Assembly: GCA_020048935.1 (NCBI GenBank)
Contig: JAIFLS010000129.1
Location: 1-27,896 of the forward strand
Length of the DNA: 27,896 bases
Direction of reading: 5' to 3'
From: a bacterium
GTDB taxonomy: Bacteria; Verrucomicrobiota; Kiritimatiellia; UBA8416
In this document: positions 1 to 8,143 of the stretch, piece after piece
How positions within the stretch are numbered: position 1 is the stretch's first letter
Layout of the letters: each line of letters starts with the position of its first letter
The notes under the pieces: generated by a model
Seen by the model: the letters and a program-made list of their open reading frames with translations, nothing else
Database searches by the model: none
What the model was told of the DNA's origin: nothing
Program-made: the position numbers and the translations under genes

Positions 1-2156
1 TGCTTCCCTGCATCGCAGACCTTAGCGGTGCCATCGGGCATGACAACGTCGGCTATGCATCGTTCCGGCACCGTAACCTCCAGCGTGAATACGCCCTTGT
101 CCCTTGTCCAATGCGAGACAAAGCCACGGTATTCGGACCGCACCGAATCGAGCGCCTTGAGGTTCTCCGGGCAAATCGAAAGGCGTTTCCACCCGGGATT
201 CTCCGGCTGGTGTTTAAACCCGGCCGCATAGCGGAACAGCCACGCGCTGAGATCGCCGAACATGACGTGGTTGCGCGAAGACGCCCCGTCCCAAGTCTCC
301 CACAGCGAGACGGCGTCACGCCGTAGCCAGTTCACCCAACCGGGGTAATTCTCCTGCATGAAGAAGCGCAGCGCCAGATCGGCATAGCCGTTCTCCGCCA
401 GAGCACGCGGCACATGCTTTGCCCCAAGGATACCGAACTGCGCGGTGCAGCCGCAGCGCTCCGCTGCCGAGACCAGCGTCTGCAGCACAGCCTTGCCTTC
501 ACCGTCGCGGCAGAGCCCGAAGTACAACGGCGTTCCCTGCGCCGTCAAGCCGCCGTCGGCATAGACACCGTTGCCGTTGTAGAATTTCCTGTTGAAACTG
601 TCCTTTATCAGCTGCGCCTTCTCCCGATAGCGCTTCACGTCGTCCGTCCTGCCGAAATGCGCGGCAATCTCCGCGAACATCACGACAAGGCCATAGTATG
701 CGGCCGTCGTCGAAAAAAAAGAGCCCACCATCTTCATCCCCTTCGGCGGACACCAGTCGCCGAGACCGAACACGACGATGTCGTCGTCACTGACGGAGTC
801 GCAGAAGTCGAGATAGCGCCGCATGGCCTCATAGTTCTTGCGCAGCATCGAATCATCACCCGCATACAGGTAGACATTGTAAGGCACTACGAAAAGCGCA
901 CCATCCCAGTTCGGTCCGTTGCCCCAGTTGTAGCCCCACCCGGCGGAAGGCGCAATGCCGGGCAGCTCGCCCGAGTGCCGCTGGCAGTCGCGCAGCGTAT
1001 CAACCCACTGCTCGTAGCTCGCCGCCGGATTGAAGTTGTACAGACCGGTCTCGCATGCAAGCTGTGCATCGCCCGTCCAGCCGTTCTTCTCGCGGTGAGG
1101 GCAGTCCGTCGGGATGCCGACGAAGTTGGCGAGAAACGAAACGCGCGTGAGTTCCTGAAGGCGATTGAGGTCAGCCGAAGACGATTCAAACGTCCCGACA
1201 GACGTCAGGTCGGTGCAAATCTCGCGAACCTCGATCTTCAGCAAGCTCGCCTCGCCATTGCGAATCACTACATTCACATACCGAAAACCATGATAGGTGA
1301 AGCGCGACTCCCACACTTCGTCGGTGCCGTCGCCCTTAAGGAAATATTCCTCGTGCTGGTATTTTCCGCTTTTCACGAATGAATCCTGGGCCAATCCCGA
1401 GATCTCGCCGTCCTCCGTGATGCGCTCGGCATAATTCAGCACCACCATCGTCCCGGGCACTGTTCCGCGCACCGTGATGCGGCATCGCCCCGCGAGGTTC
1501 GTGCCAATGTCGTAAACGCCGAATATGTTGGGCCGGCCGGCGATATCAAATGTCCGCACGACGCGGCACGGCAGCGCCGTCTCCTCTTCGAGAATCCCTC
1601 CCGGTGCCGCACAGGTTGCGGCATTGCGCCACCGGCTATCCGGCACGAAATCAACCGCCGGCCATCCCGGAAATTCCCGCCTGGCATCGTAGTGCTCGCC
1701 ATTCCTGAGCTGCGTATGCGTGATGGGCCCTTCGGTCGACCCCATCCATGAACGGGCGCTGGCCAGCAGGAGGCTGCCATCTGCGGCGCGCATTTCCAGC
1801 CTGAGTTTCGGAAAATGCCGCCAATACGCATTCTCGAAGTTCCAGACCTCCTTGACCTTGTGGTCGTACCAGCCGTGTCCAAGAATGACGCCTACGCTGT
1901 TAACGCCCTGCACCAGATATTCGGAAACATCGAAGACGTTGTAGCGGGCCCGCTGGTCGTACACGCTCACGATGGGCTCCAGCACTCGGTCGCCAACCTT
2001 GCGACCGTTGATGTACAACTCGTAATACCCCAACCCGCAAACCGCAACCTGCGCACCCTGCGTCTCGTTACAGTCGAACTTGGTAAAGAAATACGGGGCG
2101 GCGTCGCTGTTTCCCATGCCGATCCAGCGTGAATCATGCGAATTGAAAAAATTCAT
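1..2156 (-). CDS. GH78 alpha-L-rhamnosidase, 3' end outside window
   Basis: An open frame of 718 codons runs from the ATG at 2156 off the left edge with no stop. Family role: hydrolysis of terminal alpha-L-rhamnose from plant or microbial glycans. Seen in the translation: an N-terminal jelly-roll-type region (GLGYYELYING near residue 48; LGHGWYDH near 99), the GH78 core entry SRFTYHGFRYV, then TDCPHREKNGWTGDAQ with acidic residues D351, E356 and D363, and a distal SLWETWDG with E620. These match the acidic cluster of family enzymes (general acid Glu, and a base Glu near the end of the (alpha/alpha)6 barrel). The start is supported by AAAGGA about 10 nt upstream. No clear signal peptide is visible, so it may be cytoplasmic or use a later start. 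The missing tail should be short, as the C-terminal beta-sandwich has begun. It is only distantly similar to the GH78 at the other end of the window. Confidence 0.93.
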   Translation of the reverse strand, partial: MNFFNSHDSRWIGMGNSDAAPYFFTKFDCNETQGAQVAVCGLGYYELYINGRKVGDRVLEPIVSVYDQRARYNVFDVSEYLVQGVNSVGVILGHGWYDHKVKEVWNFENAYWRHFPKLRLEMRAADGSLLLASARSWMGSTEGPITHTQLRNGEHYDARREFPGWPAVDFVPDSRWRNAATCAAPGGILEEETALPCRVVRTFDIAGRPNIFGVYDIGTNLAGRCRITVRGTVPGTMVVLNYAERITEDGEISGLAQDSFVKSGKYQHEEYFLKGDGTDEVWESRFTYHGFRYVNVVIRNGEASLLKIEVREICTDLTSVGTFESSSADLNRLQELTRVSFLANFVGIPTDCPHREKNGWTGDAQLACETGLYNFNPAASYEQWVDTLRDCQRHSGELPGIAPSAGWGYNWGNGPNWDGALFVVPYNVYLYAGDDSMLRKNYEAMRRYLDFCDSVSDDDIVVFGLGDWCPPKGMKMVGSFFSTTAAYYGLVVMFAEIAAHFGRTDDVKRYREKAQLIKDSFNRKFYNGNGVYADGGLTAQGTPLYFGLCRDGEGKAVLQTLVSAAERCGCTAQFGILGAKHVPRALAENGYADLALRFFMQENYPGWVNWLRRDAVSLWETWDGASSRNHVMFGDLSAWLFRYAAGFKHQPENPGWKRLSICPENLKALDSVRSEYRGFVSHWTRDKGVFTLEVTVPERCIADVVMPDGTAKVCDAGK

Positions 2157-2225
2157 TATCTAATGTTCCTTTCCCTATGCCATTAGCGTTGCGATAAACT
2201 ACTCAAAGAAGCCTTGGGACTCAAT

Positions 2226-2475
2226 ATTCGACTTTAAGTCAAATCACTCTTTATCAACTGGCTACGATTGACTGATTCCGACGCGCCGCCCGCAACAATC
2301 GAAATCAGCTTCTGACCCTCGCTCCTCAGATCCGGGGCCGCCCTTCGCCATCCGTTCCCCGGCGTCCGGAATGGCTTCCCGAGGCTCGTTCCCCTCCCCA
2401 TTCCGCCCCTTGTTCAAAACGCCTTGCAATGTACCACCGAATGCCACCCAGGATCAATCCTGATATCCCGTTTTT
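2226..2475 (-). repeat. Dispersed repeat, copy 1 (type A end)
   Basis: First of six same-orientation copies of a ~240-bp non-coding sequence. Shared blocks, read on the + strand, are: TTTATCAACTGG; GAAATCAGCTTCTGAC; GCTCCTCAGATCCGGGGCC; CATCCGTTCCCCGGCGTC; TTCCCGAGGCTCGTTCC; CCATTCCGCCCCTTGTTC. This copy ends in GATCAATCCTGATATCCCG, shared with copy 3 but not with copies 2, 4 and 5. It fills most of the gap between the GH78 start and the ORF6N gene. Strand is given as minus only because the flanking minus-strand genes read that way. Confidence 0.85.
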
Positions 2476-2518
2476 CCACTTCCGGTGGGCTGAAGAACCA
2501 ACATGGCCGCATGAACGC

Positions 2519-2573
2519 GTCCAGTTTCGGGAAAACTGGACCTACCTGGGTACGTCCAGTTGTGTCAACTGGA
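2519..2573 (-). terminator. Tandem hairpins at 3' end of ORF6N gene
   Basis: Two adjacent perfect hairpins: GTCCAGTTT (2519-2527) pairs with AAACTGGAC (2533-2541), and TCCAGTT (2555-2561) pairs with AACTGGA (2567-2573). The second overlaps the ORF6N stop codon. There is no T-tract downstream on the minus strand, so this is not a canonical intrinsic terminator. It may be a 3' stabilising structure or a protein-binding site built on the GTCCAG word. Confidence 0.4.
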
Positions 2574-3200
2574 TGAGTGGATCCCTCGTTTCACGCGCGT
2601 CGCCCTGTATTTGGCGGGGGACTCTTTCACGCCGAAGCCGATAGCCTTCCGTTCCGGCTCGGGGGGCGGTAGAAGCAGCGGGCGGATCCTCTGGTAGAGG
2701 TCGCGCAGGGCGGAATCGTGGGTCAGCAGAAGCTTTTCGACTTCGGCCAGACGTTTGGCCAAGGTGGTCGTGGCCAGCAACTGCTCGCGCATCTTGATGA
2801 ATGCCCGCACGACAAACACGCTCATCTCGACAGCCTGCGGACTGTTCAGGACGGTAGCGGCCATGATCGCGCCATGCTCGGTGAAGGCGTAAGGGAGAAA
2901 GCGGGTATTTCGCTTATCGGCTGCGGTCACAATCTGTGACCGCATATCCGGCGCTCTCTTGTTTAAGGTCACAGATTGTGACCTTAAACGTCGCCATTCC
3001 TCAGCCTCGTCCCTGCCGAGTTGGAAGATGAAATCGGCCGGAAACCGCGTTATGTTCCGCTTGACGGCTTGATTCAACGCCTTCGTAGGAACGCCATACA
3101 GAAGGGCCAAATCGGCATCAAGGATGACCTTCTGGTCCCGGAACGTCAGTATTCGCTCCTGTAGAGTCTCCGCATCGTATTTGACAGCCGTTCCACTCAC
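2565..3200 (-). CDS. ORF6N/KilA-N-type DNA-binding domain protein
   Basis: A 211-aa protein with a GTG start at 3200, chosen because AGGAG lies 7 nt upstream; there is no ATG nearby. The N-terminal ~120 residues match the ORF6N domain: an ILTFRDQKVILDADLALLYG entry, then ALNQAVKRN, RFPADFIFQL, and LPYAFTEHGAIMAATVL near residues 103-118. The family is known as a putative DNA-binding domain of phage and mobile-element origin. The C-terminal part (about 130-170) is predicted helical or coiled coil (KRLAEVEKLL), followed by a basic tail. The SQ-VT element typical of the family occurs twice (RSQSVT and RSQIVT), encoded by two inverted DNA palindromes. The gene stands alone between repeat copies 1 and 2, which suggests an acquired module. 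Its biological role is unknown. Confidence 0.88.
   Translation of the reverse strand: MSGTAVKYDAETLQERILTFRDQKVILDADLALLYGVPTKALNQAVKRNITRFPADFIFQLGRDEAEEWRRLRSQSVTLNKRAPDMRSQIVTAADKRNTRFLPYAFTEHGAIMAATVLNSPQAVEMSVFVVRAFIKMREQLLATTTLAKRLAEVEKLLLTHDSALRDLYQRIRPLLLPPPEPERKAIGFGVKESPAKYRATRVKRGIHSSS
2925..2989. repeat. Pair of palindromes inside the ORF6N gene
   Basis: GGTCACA-ATC-TGTGACC at 2925-2941, and a longer perfect palindrome at 2961-2989 with 13-bp arms (GTTTAAGGTCACA / TGTGACCTTAAAC) around a 3-nt centre. The 17-bp core of the second is the exact reverse complement of the first. They lie in frame and encode the two SQ-VT segments. They could form mRNA hairpins or act as a dyad operator. 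Confidence 0.85.
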
Positions 3201-3227
3201 AAGTTAACTCCTGATCGGCGCTGGGGT

Positions 3228-3474
3228 CATCTCGCCATTCTTCATTTAAAGCAAACCACACTTTATCAACTGGTTACGACTGACGAATTCAGACGCACCG
3301 ACCGCAACAATCGAAATCAGCTTCTGACTCTCGCTCCTCAGATCCGGGGCCGCCCTTCGCCATCCGTTCCCCGGCGTCAGGAAAGGCTTTCCGAGGCTCG
3401 TTCCACTCACCATTCCGCCCCTTGTTCAAAACGCCTGCAACGTACTACGGAACCCCGCCGGGTGCAATGGTTTT
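3228..3474 (-). repeat. Dispersed repeat, copy 2 (type B end)
   Basis: Full-length copy of the dispersed repeat. It begins CATCTCGCCATTCTTCATTT (shared with copy 5) and ends CCCCGCCGGGTGCAATGGTT (shared in near-identical form with copies 4 and 5). It lies 27 bp upstream of the ORF6N start, so any promoter for that gene would be in or next to the repeat. The gap between ORF6N and the next gene (3201-3699) is made of this copy, a 38-bp tandem repeat, and about 150 bp in which I see nothing. Confidence 0.85.
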
Positions 3475-3554
3475 GCTGCACAAGTTCTCCCGGTTGATCA
3501 AGTTGACGATGACTTTGCAGATGATGTCTTTCTCGGCTGGTTTGCTTTCGGCAA

Positions 3555-3630
3555 TCAGGAGTGTTAACGCGACAAGGGCGTTGTCGGCCAACTCAGGAGT
3601 GTTAACGCGACAAGGGCGTTGTCGGCCAAC
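3555..3630. repeat. Perfect 38-bp tandem duplication with hairpins
   Basis: Two identical 38-bp units, 3555-3592 and 3593-3630, each containing CGACAA-GGGCG-TTGTCG (6-bp stem, 5-nt loop) inside outer GTT/AAC pairing. They lie 70-145 bp beyond the stop of the outer-membrane lipoprotein gene on the minus strand. A duplicated terminator or processing hairpin for the export operon is possible, but no T-tract follows. Confidence 0.8.
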
Positions 3631-3699
3631 CGCTTGCCTCCATCCTAGCTGCCGTGAGCGTCTCGCAGGCGTCTACGCCGTTCCTTTCGCAACAACGCG

Positions 3700-5217
3700 T
3701 TATGGAATGCCGAGGGCGCGGATCAGGTCAACGGTTGCCGTCTGGCGAGAGGCTTGAAGTTGAACCAGCGTGCGCTCGGCAGCGAGGTGCACTCGGTCGC
3801 TTTCAATCACTTCCAGATAGGTGACAAAGCCTTTGTCGTAGCGTTCACGCGATAGCGCCAGGGCGCGGCTAGCCGCCATACGGAGGAGCTCGGCCGACTG
3901 CTGCTGGTCGGTGATCCCGCTCAGGGCGTTGAGCGCATCGGCCACTTCGCGGTAGGCGGTCAGCACCGCCGCCTCGTAGTCCGCGGCGGCTTCGCGCAGT
4001 CCGGCGCGTTCAAGGGCGAGATTGGCTTGCAGCCGTCCGCCGTCAAGAAGCGGACCCGTGAGCCCGGCGACCAATGACCAAAGGTGGCTCTGCCAGTCCA
4101 GCAGATCGTCGGCACTTTGACCTTCCGTGCCAAATGTGCCGCTGAGCCGCAGGGTAGGGTGGAAATCGGCGCGCGCGGCCTCGACGCGCTGGAAGGATGC
4201 CTCCCATTTCGCGCGCTTGGCGGCAACATCGGGCCGGCATTCCAGGAGGGCGAGCGAGAGTGACGCGGGGATCTCGGGCGTGACCGCATCGGCCAGCGGC
4301 AGGTTTGCGCTGGCAGCCGTGTTGGCGGCGGCCTGTCCGCACAGCAGGGACAAGGCGTTGGCGAGCGCTTGTCCACGTTCACGGAGGCGTGCGGCATCCA
4401 ATTCGCGCGCGGCTTTCTCAATTCGCACGCGCTCGACGTCGAGGTCGGTGGCAAAACCGGCGTCGGATCTGGCCGTGAGCAAGCTCACCGTTTCGGCGAA
4501 AGCGGCGATCTGGCGCTCGAGCACGACAAGCTCCCGGCAGACCGCCAAGCGGCTCATATGGGCTTTTGCGACTTCCGCCGCAATCGCGATAGCGGCGGCA
4601 GCCTGGTCGGCGACGGAGAGCTCGACATTCTTGAGGGCGGACTCCCGCATGGCGCCAATGCGGCCCCAGAGGTCTGCCTCGTAGGCGAACTGAAGCCCGG
4701 CGTTTAACCGGGTCTGGTAATCGGGACCGGAGGCTGCCGCCGTGTTCCCGGATGTGCGCAACCGGCTGGCGCTGGCGGAGCCGGTGACCTGCAGTGCTGC
4801 TTCTGCGCCTGCAAGCCTGGCGCGGGCCTGCGCCGCTTCAAGACGGGCACCGGCCTTTTGCAGGTCGCGGTTTTCGGCCAGCGCGAGGATGACCAGGCGG
4901 TCTAGTTCGGGATCGCGAAAAGCCGTCCACCAGTCCTGCGGCAGAGGGCGCTCGGGCAGCGCGTTGGTGACGACCAACATCGCCGAGTCAGGCGGTGGGG
5001 GCTGGCGAAGCGGCTCTGGCGGCAGCGTTGAACAGCCGGCGAACAGGAACATGAAAAGGCCAGCCGAAAGGGACTGACTGAGCAAGGCGCAGGCGAACGC
5101 CCGTGCACCGCCGAAGGGCTGGGCGCAAAGGTGGCACGGGGTGCTCGCTGCACCCGTATGTGCGGCGTGCAACGTGACGTGCCGCCGTTCGTTCTGTGGG
5201 TTGCGGGTGCTGCGCAT
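3700..5217 (-). CDS. Outer-membrane efflux lipoprotein (NodT/OMF family)
   Basis: 505 aa. Family role: trimeric outer-membrane and periplasmic duct for tripartite exporters. Seen: hydrophobic segment with lipobox LFAGC at about 58-62, a linker rich in Pro, then WWTAFRDPELDRLV, the characteristic start of OMF lipoproteins. Two similar OEP repeats follow: the first has ENRDLQKAGARLEAAQAR, the second VEAARADFHPTLRLSG and SLVAGLTGPLLDGGR. It ends with YDKGFVTYLEVIESDR, typical of the second repeat. The ATG at 5217 is 3 nt after the adaptor stop, with CAGGAG overlapping that stop, so translation is coupled. This start gives an unusual ~40-residue pre-signal extension containing CHLC; a later start is possible but has no better ribosome-binding site. 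It is the last gene of the export operon. Confidence 0.93.
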   Translation of the reverse strand: MRSTRNPQNERRHVTLHAAHTGAASTPCHLCAQPFGGARAFACALLSQSLSAGLFMFLFAGCSTLPPEPLRQPPPPDSAMLVVTNALPERPLPQDWWTAFRDPELDRLVILALAENRDLQKAGARLEAAQARARLAGAEAALQVTGSASASRLRTSGNTAAASGPDYQTRLNAGLQFAYEADLWGRIGAMRESALKNVELSVADQAAAAIAIAAEVAKAHMSRLAVCRELVVLERQIAAFAETVSLLTARSDAGFATDLDVERVRIEKAARELDAARLRERGQALANALSLLCGQAAANTAASANLPLADAVTPEIPASLSLALLECRPDVAAKRAKWEASFQRVEAARADFHPTLRLSGTFGTEGQSADDLLDWQSHLWSLVAGLTGPLLDGGRLQANLALERAGLREAAADYEAAVLTAYREVADALNALSGITDQQQSAELLRMAASRALALSRERYDKGFVTYLEVIESDRVHLAAERTLVQLQASRQTATVDLIRALGIP

Positions 5218-5220
5218 GGT

Positions 5221-6111
5221 TCACTCCTGGAGGTAAAGGTCTATTTGCTGGCCGACATAGATCGCGTTCTCATCGGCCATTTGGCAGCGGTAGATCAACT
5301 GAAGCACGCGCGTATCCACGCGCTCGATGCTGCTGCCTGTGAGCGATGTTTTCGGAACAATAAACGGTTCGATACGGACGAACTCCAGCTGAATCGGCTT
5401 TTGGGTGTCGCCCTTGAGGAAGCCGACGGCCTTCATGCCGGGTCGCACGCGCGGGGCGACCTGCTCGTCGATATCGGCCCGGATCTGGAAGTAACTGAGG
5501 TCTCCCAGCAGCATCGGCGGGCGTGCCGCGCCCGGCATGACAAACTCGCCGGGGCGGGTGTTGAGCTGCAGTACGGTGGCGGCACGCGGGGCTCTGATGG
5601 TGAGTCGCTCAATCAGCGCTTCTGTCTGGGCGACGGTAGCGCATGCAAAGGCGAGCTCGGCCTGGGCGACCTGCACGTCACTGCGGCGGGTCTCAAGCTC
5701 TTCGCGGATGATTGCCCGCGAGTCAGCGACTTTCTCGAGGCGGGCGAGCATGCCTCGCTGGCGGGCCTCGGCGGCCTCGGCAACGAGCACCCGGGCGCGC
5801 TGGCCGATGAGGGAGGCCCGAAGCTCGCGATCGTCGAGCTGGAGCAGGGGCTGCCCTGGCTGGACGTTGTCCCACACGCGGGCATACACAGCCGTCACAA
5901 GGCCCGCCACGGGGACGCCCAGCGAAAGGTTCTCGCCCTGCGCCTCGACAATACCGGCCGCCGCGACTGAGTTTGTGAACGGGGTCGTCGTTGGTGCGTG
6001 GGGAGGCGGGAGGACGGGATCCTGGGCGGAGAGGCGCAGGACGAGCATCCCGGCATAGGCCATGCCGGCGAGGGCGAGGTAGAAGCTGAAGCGTGAAAAG
6101 AGCATAGTCAT
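5221..6111 (-). CDS. HlyD/DevB-type periplasmic adaptor of ABC exporter
   Basis: 296 aa. An upstream in-frame ATG at 6270 exists, but the start at 6111 is preferred because AGGAG sits 6 nt upstream and the upstream stretch overlaps the ATPase gene. One N-terminal membrane anchor (about residues 8-28) is followed by a lipoyl-like half (VAGLVTAVYARVWDNVQPGQ and LLQLDDRELRA), a predicted coiled-coil hairpin (about 90-150), the second lipoyl half (LTIRAPRAATVLQLNTRPGE) and a beta-barrel/membrane-proximal part ending at the C-terminus. Such adaptors bridge the inner-membrane ABC complex and the outer-membrane duct. The setting between ATPase and OMF genes matches DevBCA-TolC-like systems. Substrate is not readable from sequence; glycolipid, siderophore or macrolide export are all known for relatives. 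Confidence 0.9.
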   Translation of the reverse strand: MTMLFSRFSFYLALAGMAYAGMLVLRLSAQDPVLPPPHAPTTTPFTNSVAAAGIVEAQGENLSLGVPVAGLVTAVYARVWDNVQPGQPLLQLDDRELRASLIGQRARVLVAEAAEARQRGMLARLEKVADSRAIIREELETRRSDVQVAQAELAFACATVAQTEALIERLTIRAPRAATVLQLNTRPGEFVMPGAARPPMLLGDLSYFQIRADIDEQVAPRVRPGMKAVGFLKGDTQKPIQLEFVRIEPFIVPKTSLTGSSIERVDTRVLQLIYRCQMADENAIYVGQQIDLYLQE

Positions 6112-6131
6112 GTTTTTCTCCTGTTCCCCGG

Positions 6132-6857
6132 TCAAACGCCCGGTGGGTGATGGGTGCGGATTTCGTCTTTTGTCTTGAGAGTCCGAAAGATCTGGCCGTC
6201 CTCCATCTCTGCCATGTGGTCGGCAAACCTGTAGGTGCGGTTGTCGTGCGAGACGACGAGGACGAGACACTCCCTCTGGGTGGCGGCCTGGCGCAGCAGG
6301 TCCATCACGTGGCGTCCATTTTCACTATCGAGCGAAGAGGTCGGTTCGTCGCAGAGGATGATGGGCGGCTCATGCACGAGTGCGCGGGCAATCGCCACGC
6401 GCTGCTGCTGGCCGCCGGACATCTTGGCGGGAAGGAAATCGGCGTGGTCGGAGAGACCCACCCACTCCAAGACCTCGCGCGCTTTTCTTTCGGCCCGCGT
6501 TGAAGACAGGCCCTGTATGACGAGCGGCACGCTGACATTCTCAGTCGCCGAGAGGGTTGGAATCAGGTTGAACTGCTGGAAAATGAACCCCAGGTTGCGA
6601 GCGCGGAATTTGGCGATCGCGTTGCCGCGCATCTGGTCAAGCCGCTGGCCGAGTACTTCGATAATCCCGCCGTCGGCGTGGAGCGTGCCTGCAATGATGC
6701 TCAGGAGCGTGGTTTTGCCGCAGCCGGAGGGGCCGATCAGCATGGTGAGGTGGCCGGTTTCAGCCACGAAGCCGGTCTTTTTGAGCACAACCGTGCGAGC
6801 GTCGCCACGCCCGAAGCTTTTATCCACCGATTGAACATTGATACCAAGAGTTGACAT
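6132..6857 (-). CDS. ABC exporter ATPase (LolD/MacB/DevA family)
   Basis: 241 aa, a complete nucleotide-binding domain. Walker A GPSGCGKTT at 42-50; Q-loop in FIFQQFNLIP near 94; signature MSGGQQQR at 146-153 (Met for the usual Leu); Walker B IILCDEPTSSLD with D170 and E171; H-loop VVSHD with H204. FQQFNLIPTLSATENV is characteristic of the LolD/MacB/DevA group, which works with FtsX-type permeases and mechanically drives adaptor and duct rather than moving the substrate across the inner membrane itself. It lies 21 bp after the permease gene and 20 bp before the adaptor gene, as a typical operon member. The ribosome-binding site is weak (CAGG), suggesting coupling to the upstream gene. Confidence 0.95.
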   Translation of the reverse strand: MSTLGINVQSVDKSFGRGDARTVVLKKTGFVAETGHLTMLIGPSGCGKTTLLSIIAGTLHADGGIIEVLGQRLDQMRGNAIAKFRARNLGFIFQQFNLIPTLSATENVSVPLVIQGLSSTRAERKAREVLEWVGLSDHADFLPAKMSGGQQQRVAIARALVHEPPIILCDEPTSSLDSENGRHVMDLLRQAATQRECLVLVVSHDNRTYRFADHMAEMEDGQIFRTLKTKDEIRTHHPPGV

Positions 6858-6878
6858 AGTTGGCCTGGATATGCTTGT

Positions 6879-8015
6879 TTACCTGAAGACGATGGCGGGC
6901 TCGAGACGGGCGATGCGGACGATCCCGATCACCGCTGAGATGGCGACGATGATCATGACGGCGGCGCCGACGATGGCCGTGATCTGCCAGAGCATCAGGA
7001 ACGGAACCTTGCCCAGCCGGAGCAGGTTGTTGCCGAGGAATGAGACAAGGCCGAGGCCGGTGCCATAGCCGATCACACCGACAATAAGCGCTTGCGACAG
7101 GATCATTGCGGAAAGCTCGCCACTGCTGGCACCCATGGCCCGGAGCGCGGCGAAGTGCCGCGTGTTTTCAAGAATGAACGAATAGAAGGTCTGCCCCGAG
7201 ATGGCCGCGCCGATGATGAAGCCGATGATGACGATCGTGCCGATATTGATAGGGATACCGGTGTTCCGGACGTACCACATCACGGTCGACCACTTGAATT
7301 CGTCATGCGTGAACGCGCCCAGTCCGGTGCGTTCCGCGATGCGGCGCGCGAGCGCTTCATCCGAGAGTCCGGGCTGGGGGGCAACAAGGATAAAGCTCAG
7401 CATTTTGCGCTGGTTAGGCGCGTACAGGATCGCCCGGTCATAGGTGGTGAAGACGAAAGGCCCGCCCGTGAACGAGCGGTAGCTTTTGCAAATGGCGACG
7501 ACACGGGCCTCTCGATCGTTGATCTCGAAGATATCGCCGATACCGATCGGCCGTTCGCGACCCTCGCTTAGACGCTCGACGCCTAAATCGTCGAGAACGA
7601 CGGTGTTGGGCATGCGCAAGTCTTCAAGACGACCGGCGATAATTTTTGTGGGGGCTCCGATCAGCGTGTCATTGTCGAGGCCGATCAACGTGATCATCTT
7701 GGCAGACCCGTCCGCCAGCTTGGCCATGGAAATGCCTTGATAAAGCGGCACGGCCCAGGCGATGCCATCAACGGAGCGCACACGCGTGATGTCGGTGTCG
7801 CGCATCGGCTTGCTGTCGTTGCACTGCTCTACTTTCGGGTCTGTGACCCAGATGGGGGCGCGCATGTTCCGCAGAGAGGAATACGTCCACGTCATGAGCC
7901 CGCAGAAGAGCGCCATGCCTTGGGCCATCAGCAGCGTGGAGAAGGTGATGCCGCTGATCAGCATGACGTACTTGCCGCGGTCTCCGAAGAGCATTTTCAG
8001 TCCGATGCGGATCAT
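6879..8015 (-). CDS. FtsX-like ABC permease (DevC/MacB type)
   Basis: 378 aa. Topology read from the translation: one N-terminal membrane helix (about 16-40), a large periplasmic domain (about 41-250), then three C-terminal helices (about 258-282, 308-335 and 346-370). This is the FtsX/MacB_PCD arrangement. The cytoplasmic coupling segment ENTRHFAALRAMGAS between helices 2 and 3 is the family signature, as is the C-terminal LEPAIVFR. The start ATG at 8015 has AAGGAAG 8 nt upstream. It is the first recognisable gene of the four-gene exporter. Closest family assignment by eye is DevC rather than MacB, because the ATPase is a separate polypeptide and an HlyD-type adaptor follows. Confidence 0.92.
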   Translation of the reverse strand: MIRIGLKMLFGDRGKYVMLISGITFSTLLMAQGMALFCGLMTWTYSSLRNMRAPIWVTDPKVEQCNDSKPMRDTDITRVRSVDGIAWAVPLYQGISMAKLADGSAKMITLIGLDNDTLIGAPTKIIAGRLEDLRMPNTVVLDDLGVERLSEGRERPIGIGDIFEINDREARVVAICKSYRSFTGGPFVFTTYDRAILYAPNQRKMLSFILVAPQPGLSDEALARRIAERTGLGAFTHDEFKWSTVMWYVRNTGIPINIGTIVIIGFIIGAAISGQTFYSFILENTRHFAALRAMGASSGELSAMILSQALIVGVIGYGTGLGLVSFLGNNLLRLGKVPFLMLWQITAIVGAAVMIIVAISAVIGIVRIARLEPAIVFR

Positions 8016-8143
8016 GTGCGGGGCTTCCTTGTCTTGCCGGGGGTCTTTTTCGAGGCGAGCCGCCGGAAACCGGCTTCGCCGAATGCAACCAGCGAGGATA
8101 GCAGCGCCTCGGGGGGCAACCGCTTTGCTCTCTTGTCATTCAT
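8012..8143 (-). CDS. Possible 43-codon leader ORF before exporter
   Basis: An ATG at 8143 opens a 43-codon basic ORF (KRAKRLPPEA near the start, KTPGKTRKPRT at the end). Its TGA overlaps the permease ATG as ATGA. Such overlap usually means translational coupling. I see no convincing ribosome-binding site, and the sequence matches no family I know. It may be a genuine leader peptide or chance. A TTGACG at 8179-8184 on the minus strand, 17 nt from a poor -10, would place a transcript start only a few bases before this ATG. Confidence 0.3.
   Translation of the reverse strand: MNDKRAKRLPPEALLSSLVAFGEAGFRRLASKKTPGKTRKPRT

Noticed and set aside
414..1382. 322-codon open frame on the + strand
   Set aside because: Shadow of the GH78 gene in the opposite strand; translation lacks any domain signature, while the minus frame gives clear GH78 motifs.
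2262..2447. Small minus-strand ORF with NKGRNGEG inside repeat copy 1
   Set aside because: The NKGRNGEG frame can be followed in copies 1, 2, 3 and 5, but single-base length differences shift the flanking residues and copy 4 has an in-frame stop. The repeat therefore behaves as non-coding, though descent from an old coding fragment cannot be excluded.
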